From: an uncultured Acetatifactor sp.
Lineage (GTDB): Bacteria > Bacillota > Clostridia > Lachnospirales > Lachnospiraceae
Reading direction: 5' to 3'
Length of the DNA: 64,000 nucleotides
Assembly (NCBI GenBank): GCA_910583845.1
Contig: CAJUAB010000009.1
Location: forward strand, 94,989 to 158,988
In this document: positions 7,887-15,703 of the stretch, in pieces
Layout of the letters: the number at the start of each line of letters is the position of its first letter
How positions within the stretch are numbered: the first letter of the stretch is position 1
The notes under the pieces: generated by a model
The model's database searches: none
What the model was told of the DNA's origin: nothing
The model's input: only the letters and a program-made list of their open reading frames with translations
Position numbers and translations under genes: made by a program

Positions 7887-9437
7887 ATGAGGTTCACAGG
7901 AAAACTTTTCTTATGGATCATGGCGCTGGTGACGGCGGCCTTTATCGCTTTCGGCATGTGGATGCTGAATTTCAGCTTCCGCAGGATGATGGAACAGGAG
8001 CGGGAGCAGGCCGGGCAGGAGATCCGCATGTTCCAGTATTTTCTGGAGGTGGGTTTTCAGTCCGGGGAGGAGTATGGGGAAGTCTATGCCTTGCAGAAAG
8101 CCATTGAGAGCATGGCTATCAATGTGGACCGGACGGAGAGCAACTGCATCGTACTGGACGGGGAGGGAACCTGCTACAGCGGACAGCAGCAGTTGGGACA
8201 GTTATCCGCCATGGTGAATGTGACGGAGATGATCATCCGGCGTGACGCGGCGGGGGACAATAACTATATCTGGCAGATCTGCCGGGGGGAACAGGGTTAT
8301 GAGCTTGTCAGCATGTGTACCAGCCAGTTGGGGGAGAAAGCGTATTACCTGCTGATCAGCCGGAATATCCAAAGAATCTATGACAGCAGAACGGACACCA
8401 TCAGACAGTACCGGATTATGCTGTTTGTGCTGCTGGCGGTGGCGGCGGTCTGCGCCTGGATGCTGGCCCGTTACCTCACCGGTCCCATCCGCAGGCTGGG
8501 CTGGGTGACCAAGCGGATTGCCGCAGGGGATCTGACCAGGCGTTCGGATTATCACCGCCCGGATGAGGTGGGGGAACTGGCGGAGAGCTTCAACCTGATG
8601 GCGGACCGGCTGGTGGAGCAGATGCGGGAAAAAGAACGGGAGGCCAAGCGTCAGGAGGACTTTACGGCTGCTTTTGCCCACGAACTCAAGACACCGCTGA
8701 CCTCCATCATCGGCTATGCCCAGATGCTGGACACTATGGAACTGGGCCCTGAGGACCACCGCATGGCCAGCCACTATATTTTTGCCCAGGGAAAGCGGCT
8801 GGAGCAGCTGTCCCACAAATTGCTGGAGCTGGTCAGCATGGAGAAGCAGGATTTCGCGGTCAAGCCCATCAAGGCCACGGTGCTGGCGGAAAATCTGTGG
8901 AACACCATGCGTCCCATCTGGGACAGCCGCCAGGTTCAGGGCAGTATACGCATGGAGCAGGCCATGCTGTGGGGCGACAGCGATCTTCTGTTGTCCCTGC
9001 TGTATAATCTTCTGGACAATGCCACTAAGGCGGTGGGAGAGAAGGGGCAGATCAGCCTGGAAGGACGGCGCATCCGGGCAGGGAAACGGAGCGCCGCGCC
9101 CCGGGATGCGGAAGAGGGAGAGTGGGAGGAGGACAACAAGGGCGTTGTGGCCGGAAAGTGGTACGGTATCCGCATCCGGGACAACGGCAGAGGGATTCCC
9201 CAGGAGGAGATTGACCGGATTACGGAACCGTTTTATATGGTAGATAAATCCCGTTCCCGCAAGGAGGGGGGCGCAGGGCTGGGTATGTCCCTGTGCCAGA
9301 GGATCTTACAGCTGCACGGAGGCAGCTGGAAGATGAAAAGCGCTCTGGGAGAGGGAACGGAGATCCTGATCCGTCTGCCGCTGGATTTTCAGGGTAAATC
9401 CGAACGCCCTGTGAAAAAAACGGCAGAGGGAAAATAG
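7887..9437 (+). CDS. Sensor histidine kinase (HAMP, HisKA, HATPase)
   Basis: Protein of 516 residues. Membrane segments lie at about 7-28 and 172-192 and flank an extracellular sensor region of about 140 residues of no recognised family. A HAMP domain follows (about 193-245). The dimerisation domain carries H265 in FAHELKTPLTSIIGY. The ATPase domain has N-box NLLDNATKAV, G1 DNGRGIP and G2 GGAGLGMSLC. A charged insertion of about 35 residues (GKRSAAPRDAEEGEWEEDN) lies between N-box and G1 and should be a surface loop. Cognate to the response regulator directly upstream. Confidence 0.93.
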   Translation: MRFTGKLFLWIMALVTAAFIAFGMWMLNFSFRRMMEQEREQAGQEIRMFQYFLEVGFQSGEEYGEVYALQKAIESMAINVDRTESNCIVLDGEGTCYSGQQQLGQLSAMVNVTEMIIRRDAAGDNNYIWQICRGEQGYELVSMCTSQLGEKAYYLLISRNIQRIYDSRTDTIRQYRIMLFVLLAVAAVCAWMLARYLTGPIRRLGWVTKRIAAGDLTRRSDYHRPDEVGELAESFNLMADRLVEQMREKEREAKRQEDFTAAFAHELKTPLTSIIGYAQMLDTMELGPEDHRMASHYIFAQGKRLEQLSHKLLELVSMEKQDFAVKPIKATVLAENLWNTMRPIWDSRQVQGSIRMEQAMLWGDSDLLLSLLYNLLDNATKAVGEKGQISLEGRRIRAGKRSAAPRDAEEGEWEEDNKGVVAGKWYGIRIRDNGRGIPQEEIDRITEPFYMVDKSRSRKEGGAGLGMSLCQRILQLHGGSWKMKSALGEGTEILIRLPLDFQGKSERPVKKTAEGK

Positions 9438-9450
9438 GGGGCGGAGGAAT

Positions 9451-10467
9451 ATGCGGAATCTGAAGAGGAACATAGAAAGGAATCTGGGAATCGGCCTGGC
9501 GGCGCTGCTTGTCTTCGCGGCGATCTATCTGCCCCAGATATGGTTTGCGCTGCGGGACGCGGCTTCTCTGGGCCGGATACAGGGTGAAACCCTGGCTCCC
9601 CTGATGGTGGCGCAGCTGGACCGCAGCTATGAGCGTGATCTCTATAAGCGTATGCGCGCCTATATGGAGGCATACGCGCAGGGAGATGTGAATTGCAGTT
9701 CCAAGGAGATTGATCCAGAAGACGAGGCTCTGTGGACAAATATAGATCAGGCGGAAAGCTGCATATTGATGGAGGCCTTGCTGGGATGGGAATATGTGGC
9801 GGATGCTCCGATGAAGGGACTGGAGCCGGTCATAGAGAGCTGCAGCCAGCATGCCCTGATGCGCAGGTCCGATGGCCAGATACTGTTGGTAGCCAATGAC
9901 ATTCTGCTGGACAAGGGGAATGGCTGCCATATGGAACTGCTGATTGACGGGGTGGACGGGACGGTTTACTATCTGGGGAGTGAGGAGAGTAATTCTTATC
10001 CGCTGCTGCCCCAATGGTTTGACGATGTCTACGCCTGGGACTGGTGGTGGCTGTTGAATCATACTTATTATACAGAGGACCGGAAGAAAATGGAAGAATC
10101 CTATATGGATGAGGAAAGCAAGGCTTCCGACGTTGAAATAAACGCGACAACGGATGCGGCAGGCTCCACAGTAGTCGAAATGGTTGACTCTTACAATGAG
10201 TCTCCCTACGGGAACCCCAATCCCTGGGCGGTGAGAGCGGGAATCATTGACGTTTATTGTTGTCAGCTGACATTCGGGGAGGTGCAGGGCAGCTGGTCCA
10301 TGGAGATAGACAAACAGGAAAACGAGGATTACTTCTATCGGATCAGAGCGGGGCTTCCGGGGCTGGTCAATCTCATTCCGGAGATGGCCGCGCGGATATC
10401 CCTGCCGGAGTATGACCAGATCCGTGACAGGATGGACGCGGAGCGGGAGGACTCCGCCGCGCGGTAA
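9451..10467 (+). CDS. Membrane-anchored extracellular protein of unknown function, in the two-component operon
   Basis: Protein of 338 residues, 13 bases after the kinase gene, behind GGCGGAGGAAT. One N-terminal hydrophobic segment (about 13-33) is followed by an acidic, tryptophan- and tyrosine-rich region with no recognised domain. The topology implies a large domain outside the cell tethered by one helix. The position suggests an accessory sensor, a modulator of the kinase, or an output of the system. I do not recognise the family. Confidence 0.75.
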   Translation: MRNLKRNIERNLGIGLAALLVFAAIYLPQIWFALRDAASLGRIQGETLAPLMVAQLDRSYERDLYKRMRAYMEAYAQGDVNCSSKEIDPEDEALWTNIDQAESCILMEALLGWEYVADAPMKGLEPVIESCSQHALMRRSDGQILLVANDILLDKGNGCHMELLIDGVDGTVYYLGSEESNSYPLLPQWFDDVYAWDWWWLLNHTYYTEDRKKMEESYMDEESKASDVEINATTDAAGSTVVEMVDSYNESPYGNPNPWAVRAGIIDVYCCQLTFGEVQGSWSMEIDKQENEDYFYRIRAGLPGLVNLIPEMAARISLPEYDQIRDRMDAEREDSAAR

Positions 10468-10506
10468 CCGCAGGCAACGGAGCCGGGAATGGACTTTGGA
10501 GTCAAG

Positions 10507-10535
10507 TTGACACGGAACGGTATATTTGTTATCAT
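10507..10535 (+). promoter_or_regulatory. Sigma-A promoter of the small membrane protein gene
   Basis: TTGACA, 17 bases, TATCAT, 48 bases before the GTG start at 10583. Confidence 0.75.
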
Positions 10536-10582
10536 GAAAATGGCTTATACGGATGACGGGAAAATACAGAGGAGGGACTACA

Positions 10583-10930
10583 GTGTTCAGTTGGGGAGGT
10601 TGTTTGATCAAGCTGTTGATCAGCGTCGCGTTGGCATGCGCGACGGGGAACAGCCAGGAAAATGATCAGGAAATCCTGGCCAGAATTGTTATGGGCGTTC
10701 TGATTTACAGTATTATATCCGCGTGGTGGTATTGCTGCTGCCTGGCGGGGAACTATATTATCGGAAGTATATTATTTTTTGTGGTGGTGGGTGTGGCCAC
10801 CTGGGGGGTAAGCCAGGCACCCAATATTGTGCTGAAAATCATTTCCGGGGTTGTGCTGACAGCCGTAGCGCTGGGAGGTGTCATTGCGGACATCAAGGGG
10901 ATGATCGACAGCATCCGGTACAGAACATAG
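10583..10930 (+). CDS. Small hydrophobic membrane protein, unknown function
   Basis: Protein of 115 residues with three or four hydrophobic segments and a Cys cluster (WWYCCCLAG). GTG 10583 is chosen because GGAGG at 10571-10575 sits seven bases ahead; the in-frame ATG at 10553 lies before that site and close to the promoter. No family recognised. It has its own promoter and is followed by 162 bases before the receiver-synthetase gene, in which I see no clear terminator. Confidence 0.65.
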   Translation: MFSWGGCLIKLLISVALACATGNSQENDQEILARIVMGVLIYSIISAWWYCCCLAGNYIIGSILFFVVVGVATWGVSQAPNIVLKIISGVVLTAVALGGVIADIKGMIDSIRYRT

Positions 10931-11092
10931 TAGGCGTCTTTTCTATAGGAGGAGCATCTGACAGGCGTCAGAGTGTGTCTGAGAATCCCTGACCGGGATC
11001 TGCCGCGTAATCGGGTAGCGCGCCGGGCAGGAAGGAACATCTGACCTTTGGCGTGTAGAAGGGCAGGGAGTTGCGAGGAGAGGAAAATTGCC

Positions 11093-12163
11093 ATGCGGAG
11101 GATCGTGGTAGTGGACGACGCGGAGATAAACCGTGAGCTTTTGCATAATATACTGAAGGATGACTTTGTGATCGACATGGCCAGGGATGGGGAAGAGGCG
11201 CTGCAGAAGCTCCACCGGCACAGGAGCGATACGGCGGCGCTGCTTCTGGATCTGCAAATGCCCAGGATGGACGGCTTTTCCGTCATAGCGGAGATGAAAA
11301 AGGACGGTTTAAGCGGCCGGATTCCGGTGCTTGTGATCAGCGGTGAGAGGTCCGTGGAGATTGAGGACAGGTGCTTTAAAATGGGGGTTTCGGATTTTAT
11401 CCGCAAGCCCTTTGATGCGTCCATCGTCAGAAACAGGGTGAAAAACGCGGTGGAACTTTTTACCTGCAAAAATCAGCTGGAGCAGAAGGTGGAGGAGCAG
11501 AACGAGACGCTGAAAAAGCAGTATCGGATTATCCAGATGCAGGAGGAGGAGCTGAAACAGGCCAAGCCCTTTAACAAGCTGATGATGCAGTACCGCAGCG
11601 CCATCATGGAGGTGGAGACCAAACTGAAGGTGCTGAACGATGAATTTTCCCAGACCTACAACAGGAACCCTTTTGAGTCTGTCAAGAGCCGGCTGAAAAC
11701 CCCGGAGAGCATCTATGACAAGCTGCGGCGGAAGGGATATCCCATCACGGTGAAAAATATTGAGAAGTATCTCAGCGATGTGGCGGGAGTGCGGGTGATC
11801 TGCTCCTTTCCCGACGATATATACCGTCTGGCACAGCTTTTTGCCCGCCAGGACGACATTATCCTGCTCAAGGAGAAGGACTATATCAAGAATCCCAAGG
11901 ATAACGGCTACCGGAGCCTGCACTTGATCGTAAATATACCCATCTTTCTGTCCAAAGGCAAAAAATATATGAAGGTGGAGGTGCAGTTCCGCACTATTGC
12001 CATGGATTTCTGGGCCAGCCTGGAGCATAAGCTGAAATACAAAAAGGATATGGCAAACGCGGACGAGATTGTGGCCCGGCTCAAGGCATGCGCCGAGTCC
12101 ATCGAAGTGCTGGACTATCAGATGCAGGAGATCCGGGATAAAATTGATATGCCCCAGGGGTAG
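11093..12163 (+). CDS. Receiver domain fused to a RelQ-like (p)ppGpp synthetase
   Basis: Protein of 356 residues. Residues 1-118 form a complete receiver domain: acidic pocket D8/D9, phospho-acceptor D53 in LLLDLQMPRMDG, S83 and K105 in IRKPFD. A coiled-coil linker (about 120-155, ending MQEEELKQ) joins it to a small alarmone synthetase domain (about 160-340). That domain keeps the ATP-binding RLKTPESIYDKLRRKG, Mg-binding DVAGVRV, GTP-binding EKDYIKNPKDNGYRSLH and catalytic EVQFRTIAMDFWASLEHKL. No HD hydrolase, TGS or ACT domain is present. It should make (p)ppGpp from ATP and GDP/GTP in the cytosol, probably under phosphorylation control. ATG 11093 follows GAGGAGAGGAAAATTGCC. Confidence 0.9.
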   Translation: MRRIVVVDDAEINRELLHNILKDDFVIDMARDGEEALQKLHRHRSDTAALLLDLQMPRMDGFSVIAEMKKDGLSGRIPVLVISGERSVEIEDRCFKMGVSDFIRKPFDASIVRNRVKNAVELFTCKNQLEQKVEEQNETLKKQYRIIQMQEEELKQAKPFNKLMMQYRSAIMEVETKLKVLNDEFSQTYNRNPFESVKSRLKTPESIYDKLRRKGYPITVKNIEKYLSDVAGVRVICSFPDDIYRLAQLFARQDDIILLKEKDYIKNPKDNGYRSLHLIVNIPIFLSKGKKYMKVEVQFRTIAMDFWASLEHKLKYKKDMANADEIVARLKACAESIEVLDYQMQEIRDKIDMPQG

Positions 12164-12249
12164 AGCGGGCTTCTCCGGAATCTGACGGAAAGCGGGAATG
12201 GGCAGACGGAAACGGCGTTCAGCGATCTCCATACAGCGGGGGAACAGAG

Positions 12250-13023
12250 ATGATGATAGACACACATGCCCACTACGATGACAGGGCATTTGAAGAAGAC
12301 CGGGATGAGGTGCTCAAGGGCCTGGCGTCCCGGGGCGTCCATCGGGTTATCAACAGCGGCTCCAGTCTGGAGGCGTGCAGGCGGACGATGGAACTGATGG
12401 AGCAATATCCCTTTGTCTACGGTTCACTGGGGATTCATCCCTGCGATACAGCGGAGCTGACGGAGGATGACATGGACTGGCTGGCCCGGCAAAGCGGGTT
12501 ACACAAATGTGTGGCCATCGGTGAGATCGGTCTGGACTATTACTGGGATGAGCCGGAGAGGCAGCTACAGAGAAAGTGGTTCGCGCGTCAGCTGCGGCTG
12601 GCCCGGGAAATGGGGCTGCCCGTGGTCATTCATTCCCGGGATGCGGCGCAGGATACCTTGGATTTGATGCGGGCCGGGCACGCGGAAGAAATCGGCGGCG
12701 TGATTCACTGCTATTCCTACAGCAGGGAATTGGCCCGCGATTTTCTGAATATGGGATTTTACTTTGGCATTGGCGGCGTGGTGACCTTTAAAAACGGCAG
12801 GAAGTTAAAGGAGACGGTGGAATATCTTCCTATGGACCGCATACTGCTGGAGACGGATTCTCCCTATCTCAGCCCCGTGCCCCACCGGGGCAGGCGCAAC
12901 GATTCCGGCAATCTCCCCTTGGTGGTGGCCCAGATTGCCGAGATTAAGGGGATGGCGGAGGATGAGGTGGAGAGGATTACCACGGAGAATGCTTTGCGGC
13001 TGTATCCCAAGATGCGGCTGTGA
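12250..13023 (+). CDS. tatD: TatD-family metal-dependent deoxyribonuclease
   Basis: Protein of 257 residues of normal family length. Metal ligands are visible: THAHYD near the N-terminus, GEIGLDYYW near residue 95, PVVIHSRDA near residue 127, HCYSYS near residue 153 and LETDSPYL near residue 203. TatD enzymes are cytosolic hydrolases acting on DNA ends, with roles in DNA repair. The ATG ATG at 12250 lets either codon start; a GGGGGAACAGAG ribosome site precedes. Confidence 0.93.
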   Translation: MMIDTHAHYDDRAFEEDRDEVLKGLASRGVHRVINSGSSLEACRRTMELMEQYPFVYGSLGIHPCDTAELTEDDMDWLARQSGLHKCVAIGEIGLDYYWDEPERQLQRKWFARQLRLAREMGLPVVIHSRDAAQDTLDLMRAGHAEEIGGVIHCYSYSRELARDFLNMGFYFGIGGVVTFKNGRKLKETVEYLPMDRILLETDSPYLSPVPHRGRRNDSGNLPLVVAQIAEIKGMAEDEVERITTENALRLYPKMRL

Positions 13024-13063
13024 GAAAGAAGCCTCCATATGAAGAAAATTTCGGCTTTCACAG

Positions 13064-13099
13064 GCCGGGAATCGATGCGTTTTCGATTCCCGGCATTTT
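13064..13099 (+). terminator. Terminator of tatD
   Basis: A 12-bp perfect stem (GCCGGGAATCGA / TCGATTCCCGGC) with a seven-base loop and a short T-rich tail. Confidence 0.8.
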
Positions 13100-13214
13100 A
13101 CTGGAACCCGGCAGTATTTTCAAACTCACTTCGGGACATGCGGGGCGCAGGAAGCATATTTTTTGTATATGCCCCGACCGGATTCTCCACAGAATTGACC
13201 GGGCAAAAAAAATC

Positions 13215-13263
13215 TTGACATATATATCGTACTGCGATACTATTATATATATCGAAGTGCGAT
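13215..13263 (+). promoter_or_regulatory. PadR-operon promoter with two ATCG-N5-CGAT operator boxes
   Basis: TTGACA (13215-13220), 17 bases, TACTAT (13238-13243). A dyad TATCG-N5-CGATA (13225-13239) covers the spacer and -10, and a second ATCG-N5-CGAT (13251-13263) lies 25 bp further at the transcription start. The arrangement predicts repression, probably by the PadR protein encoded downstream. The same half-sites appear before the DUF2975 gene at about 25.53 kb. The rest of 13100-13301 shows nothing further. Confidence 0.7.
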
Positions 13264-13301
13264 GCATTGCGGCGTGATATATTTGCGAGGAGGTAGCGAC
13301 A

Positions 13302-13499
13302 ATGGAGGAAAAAAGGATCAACGCGGCGTGGGCCAGAAGCCTGTTTGTGGTGGGGATTACGACGGTGATTTTGTTGGGAGCGAAGATATTGGGACTGGAA
13401 ATGGCGGACAATGTGGTAAGGGTTCTGGGGATATTGGATCTGGCCGCTCTTTTCGCGCTGGCGTTCACGACTGTCAGAAAACTGAGACAAAGAGAGTAG
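13302..13499 (+). CDS. Small two-helix membrane protein upstream of padR
   Basis: Protein of 65 residues with two hydrophobic helices (about 12-30 and 38-56) and a basic C-terminus (TVRKLRQRE). It is preceded by an excellent ribosome site, GAGGAGGTAGCGAC. First gene of the PadR operon; padR starts eight bases after its stop. No family recognised. Confidence 0.75.
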   Translation: MEEKRINAAWARSLFVVGITTVILLGAKILGLEMADNVVRVLGILDLAALFALAFTTVRKLRQRE

Positions 13500-13507
13500 G
13501 GACAGAT

Positions 13508-13879
13508 ATGGAAGAACACATTAAAAAGGTATATGTCCCCATGACAGAGACGGGATTTTACATTCTGTACTGCCTGCAGACGCCCATGCATGGCTACAAC
13601 ATTGTCCAGCAGGTACTGAAGCTCACGGATGGGGAGATCCGCATCAGCCCCGGCACCATGTACGGAAGTCTCTCTAAAATGGAGAGGGACGGTCTGATCC
13701 GCTTTGTGTGCGAGGAAGAGAAACGCAAGATTTATCAGATCACGGACCTGGGCATTCAGGTGCTGGCTCTGGAGATGCGGCGCATCCGGCGGCTGTATCG
13801 GACCGTGGAGGAAGGGAGTCCTGTGGGCGCGGCGGAACTAAGCGGTATGGGTCAGATGACTCTGGCGGGCGAATCATAG
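13508..13879 (+). CDS. PadR-family transcriptional regulator
   Basis: Protein of 123 residues with the PadR winged helix: YILYCLQTPMHGYNIVQ (helix 1-2), ISPGTMYGSLSKMERDGLI (recognition helix) and the wing FVCEEEKRKIYQIT. The C-terminal helix is short, which fits the small PadR-s2 class. It probably represses its own operon through the ATCG-N5-CGAT boxes. It is followed by a DUF2812 gene, a frequent PadR partner. Confidence 0.92.
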   Translation: MEEHIKKVYVPMTETGFYILYCLQTPMHGYNIVQQVLKLTDGEIRISPGTMYGSLSKMERDGLIRFVCEEEKRKIYQITDLGIQVLALEMRRIRRLYRTVEEGSPVGAAELSGMGQMTLAGES

Positions 13880-13922
13880 GACCATGAAGAAGTGTCATGT
13901 GGAGAAGCGGAGGGCTTTGAAT

Positions 13923-14465
13923 ATGGGTGAGACATTAAACAGAATACGTTTATTTACGATAGCGGATTTCAAGGAGGAGGAAGAATGGCTTCGGGAGATG
14001 CACCGCTGCGGCTGGAAGCTGGCGGGCCTGACGCCTCCCTGCTTTTTTCACTTTGAGAGGTGCGAGCCGGAGGATGTGGTGTATCAGCTGGATTTCCGCT
14101 GCGGGCGGGACGGAAACGGCACGGATTACAGACAGATTTTTCAGGACTGCGGATGGGAATATGTGAGCAGCTGTATGAGCTTCCATTATTTTCGAAAGCA
14201 GGTTTCCCGGATGGAGGGCGAGGAAGAGATTTTCAGTGACAACCTCTCAAGGGCTGACCTGATCGGGCGGATATGGAAGTGGCGGATGATGCCCATATTT
14301 GTTATGTTTTTTGGCTGTATCCTGCCCCAGATCCGTCACGGTGTAACCGGCAATATCCCCAGGGATGCCTTTTTCGGGATGTATGTGGTGCTGCTGTCTT
14401 TATACCTGTGGGTGATACTCCATGTGGGGATCAAGTTTTTCCGGATGCGGCGCAGTTTACAATAA
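13923..14465 (+). CDS. DUF2812 domain membrane protein
   Basis: Protein of 180 residues. The N-terminal DUF2812 region (RLFTIADFKEEEEWLREMHRCGW, about 8-30, then a beta-rich stretch) is followed by two membrane helices (about 120-140 and 152-172). Start ATG 13923 is preceded by GGAGGGCTTTGAAT; the upstream ATG at 13884 lacks a site. DUF2812 genes commonly sit beside PadR regulators in Firmicutes and their function is unknown. It starts 44 bases after padR. Confidence 0.8.
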   Translation: MGETLNRIRLFTIADFKEEEEWLREMHRCGWKLAGLTPPCFFHFERCEPEDVVYQLDFRCGRDGNGTDYRQIFQDCGWEYVSSCMSFHYFRKQVSRMEGEEEIFSDNLSRADLIGRIWKWRMMPIFVMFFGCILPQIRHGVTGNIPRDAFFGMYVVLLSLYLWVILHVGIKFFRMRRSLQ

Positions 14466-14528
14466 AGCCGGTTTTGAAGCCATGAGGTCAAATGCACGAA
14501 AAGTCGGTATTTAGTGCAGCATTATAGG

Positions 14529-14557
14529 TTTACATGCGGGCAGAGAGGCCTTATAAT
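14529..14557 (+). promoter_or_regulatory. Sigma-A promoter of the ABC exporter operon
   Basis: TTTACA, 17 bases, TATAAT. The predicted 5' UTR is about 140 bases long. Confidence 0.75.
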
Positions 14558-14608
14558 GGGTCTGAACACAGGACAGACACAGGAGTGCTTTACTTCCGGG
14601 GTCCTGGG

Positions 14609-14652
14609 GCCGCCTTTTTGGGCAGAGATGACGGCTGGACCAAAAAGGCGGC
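14609..14652 (+). promoter_or_regulatory. Strong hairpin in the ABC operon leader
   Basis: A 13-bp perfect stem (GCCGCCTTTTTGG / CCAAAAAGGCGGC) with an 18-base loop, between the promoter and the ATPase gene. There is no T run after it, so it is not a simple terminator. It may be an RNA-level control element. Confidence 0.6.
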
Positions 14653-14704
14653 GGATTACAGAGAGCGTACCGGACAGACAAACGGGATGCGGAAAGAGGT
14701 AAAT

Positions 14705-15703
14705 ATGTCATTAGAGGTAAGAAACCTGACAAAAAAGTATGGAGAGAAGACGGTGGTGGACGGTTTGTCTTTCACGCTGGAAACACCCGGCGTGTATGCG
14801 CTGCTGGGAACCAACGGAGCAGGCAAGACCACATCCATCCGCATGATTCTGGGGATGCTGGCCTGTGACGGCGGCCAGGTGCTGTGGCAGGGAAAACCCC
14901 TGGACGCCATGCACATGAACGTGGGGTATCTGGCGGAAGAAAGAGGGCTGTATCCCAAATATGAACTGATGGATCAGCTGCTGTATTTTGCCAAACTAAA
15001 GGGCGTACCCAAGGAGACGGCCAAAGAGAGAATCGCGTACTGGGCGGGGCGTCTGGAGGTGGAGGAATATCTGTATCCCGCGAAAACCAAAGGAAAAAAA
15101 GCGGAGAAACCCAAGCTGGCGGATCAGCTTTCCAAGGGCAACCAGCAGAAGATCCAGCTGATGGCGGCGTTGCTGTCTGAGCCGGAGCTGCTGATCCTGG
15201 ATGAGCCTCTCAGCGGCCTGGACCCGGTGAACACGGATCTGTTCAAGGGAATTATCCGGGAGGAGATGGAAAAGGGAAAATACCTGATCATGTCGTCTCA
15301 TCAGATGGCCACCATCGAGGAATTCTGCGAGGACATCACCATATTGAACCGGGGCAGGACCGTGCTCCAGGGCAATCTGAACGAGATAAAACGCAGCTAT
15401 GGGCGGGTGAACATGTTTGTAAAATGTGATCAGCCCTTTGAAGATATTATCGGCAGGCATGCTCTGCCCGTTATAAACGACACGCCTGACGGAACGCAGC
15501 TGAAAGTGACCGGCGAGACCCAGGCTCTGGACTTTTTACAGGATCTTTTAAAGGAGAGACGTCAGGTGGTGAAATTTGAACTGCGGGAACCGTCCCTGCA
15601 TGAGATTTTCATTGAGAAAGCGGAGGCTGCTCAGGAGGAAGAGAAATCCGGCGCCGCAGGCCGGCGGATGGAGGAGAACGGAGGCAGCCATGAAGAGAAA
15701 TGA
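14705..15703 (+). CDS. ABC transporter ATP-binding protein (NatA-like)
   Basis: Protein of 332 residues. Walker A LLGTNGAGKTTS, signature LSKGNQQKIQL, Walker B LLILDEPLSGLDP and the H-loop MSSHQ are intact. An accessory domain of about 90 residues at the C-terminus is typical of NatA/DrrA-type exporters (DUF4162-like). ATG 14705 follows GAAAGAGGTAAAT. Its end overlaps the first permease gene by 14 bases. It powers a two-permease exporter; the substrate could be ions, a peptide or a drug. Confidence 0.92.
   Translation: MSLEVRNLTKKYGEKTVVDGLSFTLETPGVYALLGTNGAGKTTSIRMILGMLACDGGQVLWQGKPLDAMHMNVGYLAEERGLYPKYELMDQLLYFAKLKGVPKETAKERIAYWAGRLEVEEYLYPAKTKGKKAEKPKLADQLSKGNQQKIQLMAALLSEPELLILDEPLSGLDPVNTDLFKGIIREEMEKGKYLIMSSHQMATIEEFCEDITILNRGRTVLQGNLNEIKRSYGRVNMFVKCDQPFEDIIGRHALPVINDTPDGTQLKVTGETQALDFLQDLLKERRQVVKFELREPSLHEIFIEKAEAAQEEEKSGAAGRRMEENGGSHEEK

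Noticed and set aside
9220..10611. 463-codon minus-strand open frame across the kinase end and the following gene
   Set aside because: It spans two genes and a promoter on the other strand, with a composition typical of an antisense frame (His, Pro, Gln-rich).
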